Positions 1 to 11,060 of a stretch of 64,000 nucleotides of DNA are shown here, piece by piece. The notes beneath the pieces were generated by a model that was given only the letters and a program-made list of their open reading frames with translations, did not search any database and was not told the origin of the DNA. Numbering within the stretch: the stretch's first letter is position 1; each line of letters opens with the position of its first letter. Origin of the DNA: Tritrichomonas musculus (taxonomy: Eukaryota > Parabasalia > Tritrichomonadida > Tritrichomonadidae); the NCBI GenBank assembly GCA_039105265.1, contig JAPFFF010000002.1, positions 7,502,001 to 7,566,000 of the forward strand, written 5' to 3'. The translations under genes and the position numbers were made by a program.

Positions 1-3000
1 TCTTGTTCGTGCACGCTGCACTCGCAAATCCATCAAGTTTGAAGTAGTTGATCTTGTATTCCGAAATCCAGTTGCTCAAGAATTTGTCAAGATTCTCAAT
101 GTATCGGTGCGAACCAACATCAATGTCGCCTGCTTGTGCGTTGTAGTAGCCTTTGCCTGCGTCTTCAATGACTTTGCCAAATTGACCTGGAGTCACATAT
201 CCTCCACGTGGACCAAGCCAGACTCCAAAGCGTGACGAAATTCGATGCGCAAAGTCTGATGGATTCTTCAGGCCTTCTGGGAATTTTGTGTTGAAGACCC
301 AGAAGCCTTCTGTGTTGTATGTCGTGCCTGATGTGCCTTCATCATAAACTCCATACTTGTCTGTGTTGTAGTTGTTCCATCCATCATCAACAACATACGA
401 GTCAAGTGGTGGAACTCCATACTGACTGCAGCCTCGCTCAATCTCTTTGAACGACTCCAAAATGTTTGACTCGTCAATCTTGAGCATCCAGTCGTACCAC
501 GAGTTGTATTGTTTGCGGAAGGATGTTGGAACTGAAATCTCTGAAATGTATGAGAAGAGATCGTTGCGAACAACTTCAAGTCGACTGCTTCTCGCTGCTC
601 CAATAACTGTCTTCCAGCAGTAGTACGTGTTCTCGTCTTGATCATCGCTAATTGGGTTGTCAGCGAGGAGTTGTCCAAACGTTTTGCCACTGTGATATCG
701 AAGATGAGCAACGTGTTCTTCAATAGCATTGTCATTCAGTGGGAAGCGACAACCTGTGAAGAATGATTTGATGTAAACTGGTTGACCTAGGTTGATAACA
801 AATGGCGTCAGTCCTGAATCAACATCTTGTTCTCGAATTGGATGCGTCCATGATGAACTTTCTGTCTCTTCATTCAGAAGGAATGATTCCATGTCAATGA
901 AGTAGATCTTTTGCTTTTCATCTGAGCATTGAATTTCAACTTGCTTCTCAATGTATGGCTTGTCTGACATGAGCTCGTATGTCTCTGTAATGTTGAATGT
1001 TGTCTCGAAGTATTTGTACTGGAATGTGAAGATAAGCTTTTGGACATCTTCAGAGTTTCTTTGATATTCATACTCAACATCACAATCAGATGATTTAACT
1101 TCCAAGTATGGATCTTTAACAAACTCCGAATAAAGACTGAAATCAGCTCCACTTCCCATTCCGCCATGTTCAAGAGAGAGTAACGCAAGATATTGTGATT
1201 TAATTTCTTTATCAAAGTTCACATAAACGGGATATGTGTGGAAGTATTTGAATGTTCCATCTGAGACATATTTCTTATTGTCGATGTTGTTTTGAAGTTC
1301 TTCTACTGTGTCACCAACGTAGATCTGGTAGTGCTTGATGATTCCATTAGGTCCGTTTTGTCTTGGTGTGTATGAGAATGCTTTGTAGCTGATAATTTTA
1401 TTGAAGTTGAATGTAACTTGGAATGGATCTGAATCACTCTTACGATCATCATGTCCTCCTTGTCCTTTATCATTGTACCTCGAATGCCAGATTGTGTTGA
1501 TGTTTCCATCAATCATGTTAACAGCTGCACCTTCAGCTCCTGGCTTTGTTGTTTGCTCACTGTTTGCAGTAACTGTCCATTCACTGCGATCAATTGGCTT
1601 TGTGCCGTCATCATTCTCTGATATAGGAAGAGCGAAAGTCCATTCTTCACTTCCTTTCTCTGGCATGAATGATTCGATATTGTCTGTGCGGAAGTTCGTG
1701 ATTTGTTTAGTTCGAACTTTGTGGTTTTCAATAGCAAAAACTCGTTCAATGTATTCATTCTTAAGTGTGATTTCAAATGGAATTTCACTGTACGCAACTC
1801 CATAGTTGTAGAAAATCATGTACGTGTAAATTATTGAGTTCTTGTTCATTATTATTTTCTCGATTTTCACTAATGCTTCCGCATCCTTGATGTACGCTGA
1901 GTTGTCAATCTCCGAGTTCACATAAATCTTGAGCATCGTGTTCCTCTCACGAACAAATGTGTAGTGCTGTGATCCAACATTATGAACAATTGTGTTTGAA
2001 ATAACGGAAACTTTGCCAACGGTGAATTTGAGGTGTCCGTCTGAGTCAACTTCAACAACAATTGAGTTGTCTTCTGAATGAAGTAAAACTCCACTCTTGA
2101 AGTCTCCAAATTCTTTAACATTGACATTGATCGTGAATGAGTCTGTTTCATATGAACCTGAGAAGACAACTTCATCTGTGCCTTTAACTTCTCCTCTCAT
2201 TGAGATAATTTCATTGTTCTCAAAGAATTGATATTTGACAGTCGTGTCTAATGAGTTGCCAAAGATGTCTTTGACTTTAGAAATTTTCATGTCATATGTC
2301 GTGTAGTTCGTCATAGTCGTAGTAGTAAGAGTCACTGTTCGAAGATCTCCTCGAAGATTGACTTCATCGACTTCAAGTCCTTCAATGTCAAATCTTGATT
2401 CACTTAAATCAACATATTTGTTGAAGCGAATTAAAACTTCGTTGAATTTGGTGCTCTTCAAAACTTCAATCACTGGCGAATCTTTGTCAACTTCACTGTG
2501 GAATTCATAGATACGATATTCTCCTTGTTGAAGTGTAACTTCTAACGTGTCACCATATTTATATGGGACGCCATTCTTCATTTCGTCGGTGTTCGTGGTT
2601 CGATGATGAAGACGAGTGCTGCGATAAACGGTCGGAATTCCTTCCGTAACTCCAACATCTCGATCTAATTTAAGACTGAACTTCGTCTCTTCTCCTCCTG
2701 GATTTCTCAGTGCAACAATTCCATCTGATCCGTCCCACGCTGAGTATCCGTAGACTTGGCCTTGGGCTGGTTTGCCGCCGAATCTTTGTGAGTGCTGAAG
2801 AATGTGGAAATTCTTTTCTGCCCATGAAAGAACATCAGAGTTAACGTACCATTTGTCACCTTCATCAATCATGTCGTATGTATAGTAAAGCTCATAGAAG
2901 GCTGTACCTCTCATTGCGCATCCATATAAGAATGTACGGAAATAATCATCATCCATTGATCCACGCAATACTGTTCCTGCTTGCCCATAAATTGGATCGT

Positions 3001-5089
3001 GGTTGTACAAGTTCTTTGCAGGGAATTGGTATTGCCTCTCATCATAAAATGACCAATAGCATTGATCACGATATGTGAGCATTTGATCACATTCATTGTC
3101 ATTTCCTCCAACAAGTGTTTCTCCCATATCACTTGAAATCTGGATCCATACGGAATTTGACCATTGAAGATGGAATGGAGAAAGATTTGTATATGTGGTT
3201 GATGAGATCCAAAAGTTATCAAGACCTTCTTTCTTAGCAGCATCTATCATTTCGATATAAGCTGCTATGTAGTTTTCATAAAGATCTGTGTAGTAATAAA
3301 GATCATGAGCACCACCAACCATATGATCATGTGTTGCATTCTTGCATGCTCCTCCTGAGAAACCATCAAGCTTGTAATAATTAACTTTGTAATCATGTAT
3401 AAAACTAATTAATAATTCTTTCACTTTTTTAATGTACTTATGTGATGCAACATCAATATCATTGGTGACTTCTGAATAAAAACCGTTTCCTGCATCTTCA
3501 ATCATCTTACCAAATTGACCTGGTGTTACATAGCCACCACGTGGTCCAAGCCAAACACCAAAGTTAGAACATATCTTTCTCGTCCATTCTGAAGGTGGTG
3601 TGAACTTTTGTGGGAATTTATCATTAAATGTCCAGAAACCTTCTGTATTATATGTAGTACCAGATGTACCTACATCATAAACACCATATTTCTCAGTATT
3701 GTAATTGTTCCAACCATCGTCAACAACATATGAATCAAATGGTGGAAGTCCGTATTGACTACATCCCCTTTCTATTTCTTTGAAGGATTGCATGATATTC
3801 TGCTCATCAATTCTAAGCATCCAATCATACCACGAATTGTATTGTTTGCGGAATGGAGAAGCGACTGCAATATCTGCAATATATGAAAAGAAATCATTCC
3901 TGACAACAGCCATTATATTGCTACGGGCGACACCAACAACTGTTTGCCATGTTTGATAATATCCTTCGCTATTGAGCTCAAAATCTGAGAATTTCTTTCC
4001 TGTATAATAACGAACTCGACCAAGATATTTTTCTATTAAAGAATGCGTTAATGGAAAACGTGATCCAAAGAATAAAGTATTGATATAAACTGGCTGACCT
4101 AAGTTTTTGAAAACATTTTCAACCATTGGCGATCCCCATGAATATTGCAAATCATCTTTTGAGATAACAAAATGAACTAAATCGATATAATCGATAACAA
4201 CATCTGGCTTAGAGCTTTTGATTTCAAAATATTTGTGTAAATAATGCTTGTCTGCTTGAAGTTCAACGGTTTCTCTGATATCCCATGTTACATCGTTCAA
4301 AACATATGGCTGGAAGGTAAAAACTATTTTTGAATCATCTGGTTGTTCCGTTTTTTGGACTTGAAGTTCAGATGCTTTGATAAAATAATTTGATGCAGGT
4401 ACTGGACCATCATACAAATCAAATTCAGCACCTGATGCATAAGTTCCATCACCATCTGTTAATAAAGCAATATATTGTGCCTCGACTTCTTGCTCAATAT
4501 TAACATAGCATTTTCCATCATGGTTTACTTCGAATATGTCATCTAGTATTGGATTATCTTTCTTAATATTTTCTTCTAATTCATCATTCGTTTTACCAGC
4601 ATATAATTTGAAATCTTTGAAAACGCCATTTCCACCACCTTTTCTATGCGTATATGAAATAGAATGAAATTTAACTAGTTTGCCTGTATTAACGGTAAAT
4701 CTAAAAGGTTCACCTTCTTTTCTATCATCATGACCACCAGGACCAATTGGGGTATAATATGAATGCCAAATTGTATCAATATTATTGTCTAATAAATTGT
4801 TAGCTGGACCTTCATTTCCTTGTGCACTGTGTTCGCTGTTTGAAGTAATAGTCCATGAGCTTTTATCAAGAGGATTTGGATATTCACCAGGATGATCAAT
4901 TGGCAAAGAAATAACGAATTCTTCACTTCCATGTGCAGGCGTAATTGTTAATGGTGTATCCGTATTTTTATTTACGATTTCCTTAGTTGAAATTGAATTT
5001 TTGTCGTCAACTGTCCATGTATATGTTAAATGATTATTATTAAGTTGATATTCTTTTGCAACAATTAACGATAATAATAAAAATAGCAT
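1..5089 (-). CDS. Secreted discoidin-domain/GH36-like glycoside hydrolase, tandemly duplicated, 3' end beyond window
   Basis: The frame is open from ATG 5089 to the window edge (1696 codons), so the C-terminus is missing. The start encodes a short hydrophobic leader (MLFLLLSLIVA), read as a signal peptide. Copy 1 has an F5/8-type C (discoidin, CBM32-like) domain at about residues 70-160, then a catalytic region with DDGW at 457-460, GVWLGPRGGY, and YYKLDGF with D575. These resemble the DDGW and K-x-D nucleophile motifs of clan GH-D (GH27/GH36 alpha-galactosidase-type) barrels. Copy 2 begins near residue 1130 with another F5/8C domain, has DDGW at 1568-1571 and FKLDGF with D1686. The DDGW-to-KLD spacing is 118 residues in both copies. 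Between them lie Ig-like and LamG-like stretches. A role in cleaving host or bacterial glycans outside the cell is inferred. The exact GH family and substrate are uncertain. Confidence 0.75.
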   Translation of the reverse strand, partial: MLFLLLSLIVAKEYQLNNNHLTYTWTVDDKNSISTKEIVNKNTDTPLTITPAHGSEEFVISLPIDHPGEYPNPLDKSSWTITSNSEHSAQGNEGPANNLLDNNIDTIWHSYYTPIGPGGHDDRKEGEPFRFTVNTGKLVKFHSISYTHRKGGGNGVFKDFKLYAGKTNDELEENIKKDNPILDDIFEVNHDGKCYVNIEQEVEAQYIALLTDGDGTYASGAEFDLYDGPVPASNYFIKASELQVQKTEQPDDSKIVFTFQPYVLNDVTWDIRETVELQADKHYLHKYFEIKSSKPDVVIDYIDLVHFVISKDDLQYSWGSPMVENVFKNLGQPVYINTLFFGSRFPLTHSLIEKYLGRVRYYTGKKFSDFELNSEGYYQTWQTVVGVARSNIMAVVRNDFFSYIADIAVASPFRKQYNSWYDWMLRIDEQNIMQSFKEIERGCSQYGLPPFDSYVVDDGWNNYNTEKYGVYDVGTSGTTYNTEGFWTFNDKFPQKFTPPSEWTRKICSNFGVWLGPRGGYVTPGQFGKMIEDAGNGFYSEVTNDIDVASHKYIKKVKELLISFIHDYKVNYYKLDGFSGGACKNATHDHMVGGAHDLYYYTDLYENYIAAYIEMIDAAKKEGLDNFWISSTTYTNLSPFHLQWSNSVWIQISSDMGETLVGGNDNECDQMLTYRDQCYWSFYDERQYQFPAKNLYNHDPIYGQAGTVLRGSMDDDYFRTFLYGCAMRGTAFYELYYTYDMIDEGDKWYVNSDVLSWAEKNFHILQHSQRFGGKPAQGQVYGYSAWDGSDGIVALRNPGGEETKFSLKLDRDVGVTEGIPTVYRSTRLHHRTTNTDEMKNGVPYKYGDTLEVTLQQGEYRIYEFHSEVDKDSPVIEVLKSTKFNEVLIRFNKYVDLSESRFDIEGLEVDEVNLRGDLRTVTLTTTTMTNYTTYDMKISKVKDIFGNSLDTTVKYQFFENNEIISMRGEVKGTDEVVFSGSYETDSFTINVNVKEFGDFKSGVLLHSEDNSIVVEVDSDGHLKFTVGKVSVISNTIVHNVGSQHYTFVRERNTMLKIYVNSEIDNSAYIKDAEALVKIEKIIMNKNSIIYTYMIFYNYGVAYSEIPFEITLKNEYIERVFAIENHKVRTKQITNFRTDNIESFMPEKGSEEWTFALPISENDDGTKPIDRSEWTVTANSEQTTKPGAEGAAVNMIDGNINTIWHSRYNDKGQGGHDDRKSDSDPFQVTFNFNKIISYKAFSYTPRQNGPNGIIKHYQIYVGDTVEELQNNIDNKKYVSDGTFKYFHTYPVYVNFDKEIKSQYLALLSLEHGGMGSGADFSLYSEFVKDPYLEVKSSDCDVEYEYQRNSEDVQKLIFTFQYKYFETTFNITETYELMSDKPYIEKQVEIQCSDEKQKIYFIDMESFLLNEETESSSWTHPIREQDVDSGLTPFVINLGQPVYIKSFFTGCRFPLNDNAIEEHVAHLRYHSGKTFGQLLADNPISDDQDENTYYCWKTVIGAARSSRLEVVRNDLFSYISEISVPTSFRKQYNSWYDWMLKIDESNILESFKEIERGCSQYGVPPLDSYVVDDGWNNYNTDKYGVYDEGTSGTTYNTEGFWVFNTKFPEGLKNPSDFAHRISSRFGVWLGPRGGYVTPGQFGKVIEDAGKGYYNAQAGDIDVGSHRYIENLDKFLSNWISEYKINYFKLDGFASAACTNK

Positions 5090-5847
5090 AGATATTTAAT
5101 AAACTTTGTTTATTTATGAAGCGAAACTTTTTGAAAAATAAATTCTACTGTATTGATGAAGTTAAGTAACTGAAATTCTCAATTTCTCAACTTTTTGAAA
5201 GATTAACAATTCATTTCTTTACTTTGCTTCAAAATTTTACAAATTGATCGACCTTAGATTTTAATTAAGAGAAAAGACAATACCAACATTTTTTATGCGA
5301 TACACATATTTTTTAATGGAAATTCGATAAAAAATCGCATGGTATCATACAAAAGAACTGGTTTATTTTAAACTCATAAATACAAAAAGTTGTTTTATTT
5401 AAGAAACATACAATAAACTTGAATGCTTTTAAAAATTTTCATTTAAAATCATTTTATTTCAACCAAAAAAACAAAAAAACACGATTATTTCTTCCAAACT
5501 CTTTATGATTATTATGCTTAATATTAAACTTTGATAATGTTGTATTTTAACAGTATTTGATTTTTTTTTTTTTTTCTTAAATTTGGAGCTTGATATAATT
5601 CTATTTATCAAATTATCCTATTTGATGTTTAAACCAAATTTGTTTTGTTTGAAAAAATATCAATACGAATACATTCAAATTAATGGAAACTTATCATAAA
5701 TTTAATGAGATAAACTTTTGATTTCCAAATCATTTATTATATAAAATGACTCATATATATATATATATATATGTATATACAAAGTAAAATTATAAAACAT
5801 CATGATATTTTTTATTTATTTCATACATTAAACATTCGTAAAGCATC
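5090..5847. other. Intergenic region with AT microsatellite
   Basis: AT-rich spacer between the hydrolase start and the end of the next gene, with no supportable gene. It holds two copies of AACTTTTTGAA (5125-5135 and 5189-5199), a poly-T run near 5560-5576 and an (AT)n microsatellite at about 5753-5772. The proximal motif is about 36 bp upstream of the hydrolase ATG, in reverse orientation to that gene. Confidence 0.7.
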
Positions 5848-8079
5848 TCAAAACAAAGATGCAACTTGAGGAACATCAAGAACTTCCTCTAGAGCTTTCC
5901 GACCATTGCTTGTCTTAATAATGATTTTTGCTAACTCAACCACAACTGAAACAGCTCCAATTTGGCAAAAGAATTTCAATTTCCCATCAACAGCAGCAGC
6001 TACTCTATCAGGTATAATGTAGGCCAAGTTTTTCAAAATTTTCATCGCACACATGACATCAGCTTGCCCATTTTGCATACCCATTAACTCATAAGGATCA
6101 AAATCCATGAATGATGCAATTTTGTTGAATGATTGTACTGCCATCATTGCACCTTGTTGGAAAGAAGTGAGCTTGACTAAACTTTTCAAAATTTCTGAAT
6201 TTATTGGAGTAAATCCTTTTTGAAGCTTATTACAGAGACCTACAATTCCTAAAGGAGGTTCTAATTCAGCGATATTATCAACAAAAAAGTCAGAAATAGA
6301 TATAGCGTTTGATATTGCAAATATTGCATTTTCAACAGTAGATTGATTTGATGACTCTAGTAATGCGAAAAGAGGAGATAAATCCTCGCATTCAAGTTGC
6401 TCAACATTTTCGTCAAAGTCTAGAATAATTTTGAATATTTCAGAAACTTTATTTTGAACTGAATTATCATTTCTGTATAATTTCAAAATTCCGAGAAGAT
6501 TGATTGGAAGCGAATATTTTAAATATTTTGAGAAATCCGATGTTTTTTCACTCAAAATGACCAAAATACTCAATACATCGTTCAAATAATAAGTGTATTC
6601 AATATTAAACTTTCCTCTACGCGCATGCAAAGAAATCTCCTTGCAAATCATGGTCATTGTATCAAGTTGGAGCATTTCATACATGATTTGCTTATTACTA
6701 ATTATGTTACATAATGTTTTGGCCGCATTTTTTGACATATCATCTATTTCTTTATCATTAAAACTAATTTTTAATAATGGATCAACTAAGTGGCATTCAA
6801 CAAATAGGGCAGAGTTATCTCCATTACTACTCATCCGAGTTAATATTGGCAAAGAAGTTTTGAGCAATTCAACATCTGATAAAGGAGCAATTTTAGTAAT
6901 AATTGCAGCAGCTTTAAATAAAGCATCGTCAGATGAATATTTCTTTGCTTTAATAAAATCGCTTAATTTTTCGGTTAATTCGAGATAAACATTAATTTTG
7001 AGGCTAAGGAAGTCACTACTCCAGTTTTGAACTTCTTCAATTATATCATCCAGACATTGAATTTGATTATCGCCACTTAAATCAGACAGCTTACTTAAAA
7101 TTGATGAATTATTATTAGAAATATTATTCTTTTGGCTATTGCTTTTATTTAATTGCTCAGGTTTGTTTTCTTCTATTTTATTTTGGCTGCCATCGCTTTC
7201 ATCTAAACCTTGATTTTTGAGATATTTACTAAGGATTGTTTCTTTTTGATACTTTTTATATATATCAAAATCAAATTCTTCTTCACTGGCTGCATCTTCC
7301 TCTTCTTCCTCCTCCTCTTCTTCTTCTTCCTCTTCTTCCTTAATGTTTTTGATTTTATTTCTAATGCTTTCATCTTTTTGCCCTGCAGGCTTCTTTGGTT
7401 TTATTAGTGGATCAGTATTTTTTTGCTTTTTTGAAAGCTCAGAATTATTTTGTTTTGGCAATTCCTTCTTGATAGGCTTTTCATCAATTTTTGCTTTTTC
7501 TCGTTTTGCTAGAAGAGATGGAGAATTGTAATTATTATTTTTCCCTTTAACCTTCACTGGGATTTTACTTTCAATTTCAGTTTTTTTGGGAGCTTTTACT
7601 TGTGGCTTTGTCTTTTTTTCTTCAGTTTCTTTTGTTTTTGGTGCAACTTTTATATTAAATCTAGTCTTTTCGCTTTTTGCATCAGGATTCATATTACGTC
7701 TAATAGGAATTTCTTTATTTGCTGCTGTTTTTATTTCATCTTTATGCTCTGCTGAAATTTTTGTATGCGATATAATTTCTTTTTTTGGCTTAATTCTACT
7801 TTGTTTTGGTACACTTTCAAAATCAATTTTTTTCTTTGATGCAGATGATTCAGTAGCTTGCCTTGATTTCATTTTCGAATATGGATCTTCTGCTTTTCGA
7901 TGAGGAACATTTTCTTCTGTTTCTGATTGATTTTTCTCTTGATCTTTTGCTTTTTTATGATTCGGCGATTTTGCTGGTAGAGATACTTTTATAGGAGTTA
8001 ATTTTTTTTGTGGCTGTTGTCTTTTTGAAGAATCTGATTGAGGTCTGTAGATGGGAACAGAAGTTGGATTACTTTTCAT
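5848..8079 (-). CDS. ARM/HEAT-like solenoid protein with disordered charged N-terminus
   Basis: Predicted 743 residues, starting MKSNPTSVP. The frame is open further upstream to 8265, but that extension begins with TTG and encodes hydrophobic, promoter-like AT sequence. I therefore place the start at ATG 8079, with AACTTTTTCAA about 30 bp upstream on the coding strand. Residues 1-260 are disordered and rich in Lys, Pro, Ser and Glu. A run of about 15 Glu follows, then an acidic linker. The C-terminal 400 residues are leucine-rich helices with spacing like armadillo/HEAT repeats (for example LLGILKLYRNDNSVQNKVSEIFKI, quoted in part). A scaffold or adaptor role is possible but no family is assigned. 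It lies 210 bp downstream of histone H4 on the same strand. Confidence 0.7.
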   Translation of the reverse strand: MKSNPTSVPIYRPQSDSSKRQQPQKKLTPIKVSLPAKSPNHKKAKDQEKNQSETEENVPHRKAEDPYSKMKSRQATESSASKKKIDFESVPKQSRIKPKKEIISHTKISAEHKDEIKTAANKEIPIRRNMNPDAKSEKTRFNIKVAPKTKETEEKKTKPQVKAPKKTEIESKIPVKVKGKNNNYNSPSLLAKREKAKIDEKPIKKELPKQNNSELSKKQKNTDPLIKPKKPAGQKDESIRNKIKNIKEEEEEEEEEEEEEEDAASEEEFDFDIYKKYQKETILSKYLKNQGLDESDGSQNKIEENKPEQLNKSNSQKNNISNNNSSILSKLSDLSGDNQIQCLDDIIEEVQNWSSDFLSLKINVYLELTEKLSDFIKAKKYSSDDALFKAAAIITKIAPLSDVELLKTSLPILTRMSSNGDNSALFVECHLVDPLLKISFNDKEIDDMSKNAAKTLCNIISNKQIMYEMLQLDTMTMICKEISLHARRGKFNIEYTYYLNDVLSILVILSEKTSDFSKYLKYSLPINLLGILKLYRNDNSVQNKVSEIFKIILDFDENVEQLECEDLSPLFALLESSNQSTVENAIFAISNAISISDFFVDNIAELEPPLGIVGLCNKLQKGFTPINSEILKSLVKLTSFQQGAMMAVQSFNKIASFMDFDPYELMGMQNGQADVMCAMKILKNLAYIIPDRVAAAVDGKLKFFCQIGAVSVVVELAKIIIKTSNGRKALEEVLDVPQVASLF

Positions 8080-8289
8080 TTTATAAAATTTTATTAATTT
8101 TATTTGCTTGAAAAAGTTAGAAAATTTGAATTGCATAAAACTCGTTTCAAAGGAATCGCTTTCAAACTTCAAAGATTCATGCTTCACGCCCAGCAAACAA
8201 CTTTCGAAAGCAAACAAAAAACAATTAATAAAAATAAAAACAATTATGAGAAGAAAAAAAAGCAATTCAAATTAATAGAAATAAAACGT

Positions 8290-8609
<320 letters not shown>

Positions 8610-9337
8610 GCGTTATGAAGTAACAGCTCTTTAATCAAAAACCCCGCCATTTTTTATATTTGAAAAATTGAATACCCGCCATTTTTTTTAACTTTTTGAA
8701 TAATCCCTTTACATATTATCTTTATAACGATTCATTTTGAGCGATATATTTCAAATATATCAGAAGTAACATAGTCATTCAGAAGAAATGTTTGGCGCGA
8801 ACATTTTATTCCTCAGTTTATTCAATCTATCAGATAAAACCAATAAGATAACCTTTGATTTTTTCAATTTTACTTTTGAGAAAGAAGATTTCAAAATAAA
8901 TTAGTTTTTTTCTTTTTGTTTCAACAAAAAATCCTATTTTTTTAAATCAATTACAAATATATTAAAATAATCGAATTTATTATTTCAATAGATTATAAAA
9001 ATATATAAATTAATTTATTTAATTGCAATCTCCAACATATTTATAGTATGATTAGTGATTTTTAATACTGGTTAATGACAAATTTTTTAGATAAAATCTT
9101 TTCATATTAAACCATAAGTAATAGCAATTGGCTCATTTGGTTTCATTATAGTCGTATATTACTACTTTTTTTCTTTTTTTAAAAGAAAAAATATATTTTT
9201 TTTAGTATTTTGAAAATATAATATATAATTAAGATGCTTTTTCTTGTCTAAATACTGCTTATTTTGTAAAAAAAATTATATATTTGATATCATAGATCAG
9301 GAAAACAAAATAACAATAATTATTTGAAATAATGCAA
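8610..9337. other. Intergenic region upstream of histone H4
   Basis: AT-rich and non-coding. Two CCCGCCATTTTT copies occur at about 8643-8654 and 8675-8686, and AACTTTTTGAA at 8690-8700, within about 105 bp of the H4 start. They may be H4 promoter elements. Nothing else is recognised. Confidence 0.5.
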
Positions 9338-9339
9338 TA

Positions 9340-10994
9340 TACCCCCGAATCTCTACAAGTGAGAAAATTTTTGTACGTTATTAGAATAAATTTTAACGAA
9401 TTAAAATTGAATGAAATTGTGAGAGATAATTGAATCAATAAACGTATAAAAAATAAAAATGATTTATAACTAAAGAAAGAAAAAAGATTTTATTATATAC
9501 ATTATATCTTTATTAACATTATACCAAGATACTTTGATGATATTAAAATGAAGAAAAAAAAAAGAGGTAAAAAACAAATAATTTTAATATCCTAGTCAAA
9601 TGAAAGAGATAGGTAAAAATTGAATATTGGTCAATATTATATGTCTAAAATGTTTGTTATTTATGCACTTATCAGCATTTGAAATTTTTAATTTTGGTTT
9701 TCTCTGATAATATTTTTAAAATATCCGACTAAGCTTTAAATTTCGTTAATATTGGCAAAAGAAAATATAAACTCCCTCCAAAGGTATTTGTGAATATCAA
9801 ATTAAAAATTAAAAATTTTGACTTTTCTTCTCTGATATGATATTATTTGAGAATTTTTGAAAGAACTAAAAGAGATATTAAAATGAATCACGCGGATTCT
9901 ACGTTGATATCAATGGTAGAATTAAATGAATAAATAAAATTGAAACGGGCTATTAAAGGTAAAATAATAACCAAATTATTAATTTAAATTTTTGAGAAAA
10001 TATAAATATGTTTGCGAAAAATAATGTTAAAATAACTGAAAAAAGAAGTGTAATATGGAAAAATGATAGAAAAGCGATTTTTTTTGAAAACAATCTCGAT
10101 TAGTAAAAAATAACAATGAAATAAAAACTTAACGCTAAATGAGAACATGAAATAAGAAAATAATATAATTTAAATGGTTTATTTATAAAAAAATTGTGTG
10201 AAAGTGGTAAAAAAGTAAATAAAGTAGTAATTGAGACAGAAAAATTGGACACGAAGCTATACAATATATAAATATGAGATAAAACATGCTAAAATTGACG
10301 ATTTGAATAAAAAACTTTGAGGTTATAAGTATATTTAATTTCGAATTTTCGAAAATCAAAATTCCATTGAAATTTAAATAAAAGAGCAAAGAGATCTGGC
10401 TGTGTAGGCATATGCTATGTAGAAAAATAAGTTTTATCGATTAAAATTAAGATGGTGGAGAAAAAAGTAAATTTGAGCTGCTCATCTTAATAAAATTTGC
10501 CAATGTGATAATAAAATAAAAGAGAAATAAGATAAAAAGTCAAAATCGAATCAAAAAAACTGATTTTGTAAAAAAAAAAATGTTATTTGATAAAAGCGAG
10601 TAGAAATTTGTTAACTATTTGAGTAAAAAAACAAGTAATCCTTCTTAATAAGGACCATTATTTAATTAAACATAGCTTTGATACTGAGAATTTGGGCGTT
10701 GAATAAAGAAACTTTGTAAATAAAAAATATGAGTATTACAATAGAATTGCAATAGCCATGTCACTTTTTTGTTTTGTTAATATAAAAAATGCTTCTGATT
10801 TTGATTTATAAAATAAAAATTTATTCATAAAAACAATGAATTGATTTTTTTATAAATATTTAAATGCCTGGTTTGAAGGTTTTTTTAGAAAAAAAAATTT
10901 TTGTGTAAAGTTAACGAATTTAATAATTCTTTGCTAACTTGAAATAAAAATTCTAACGTACAAAAATTTTCTCACTTGTAGGAATTCGGGGGTA
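9340..10994. mobile_element. 1.66-kb DNA transposon-like element with 41-bp terminal inverted repeats
   Basis: Left end 9340-9380 and right end 10954-10994 are inverted copies matching at 39 of 41 positions. They begin TACCCCCGAAT and share ACAAGTGAGAAAATTTTT. TA dinucleotides flank both ends (9338-9339 and 10995-10996), compatible with a TA target duplication. The interior is AT-rich with many stops in all frames and no recognisable transposase. It is therefore either a non-autonomous element or a decayed copy. The superfamily is not assigned; TA duplication would fit Tc1/mariner-like elements but the CCCCC-containing ends are not diagnostic. Confidence 0.75.
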
Positions 10995-11060
10995 TAAATT
11001 TAAACAAACATATTTGATTTCTGCAAACATTAATTCTAACAATTTATTTTTTTTTTTTTT

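Noticed and set aside
268-3243. Several minus- and plus-strand short frames inside the hydrolase
   Set aside because: They are out-of-frame shadows of the long open frame from 5089. They lack family signatures.
8080-8265. N-terminal extension of the ARM/HEAT-like gene
   Set aside because: It starts with TTG, encodes a hydrophobic AT-driven stretch and would use up the promoter space downstream of H4. ATG 8079 has a plausible upstream motif.
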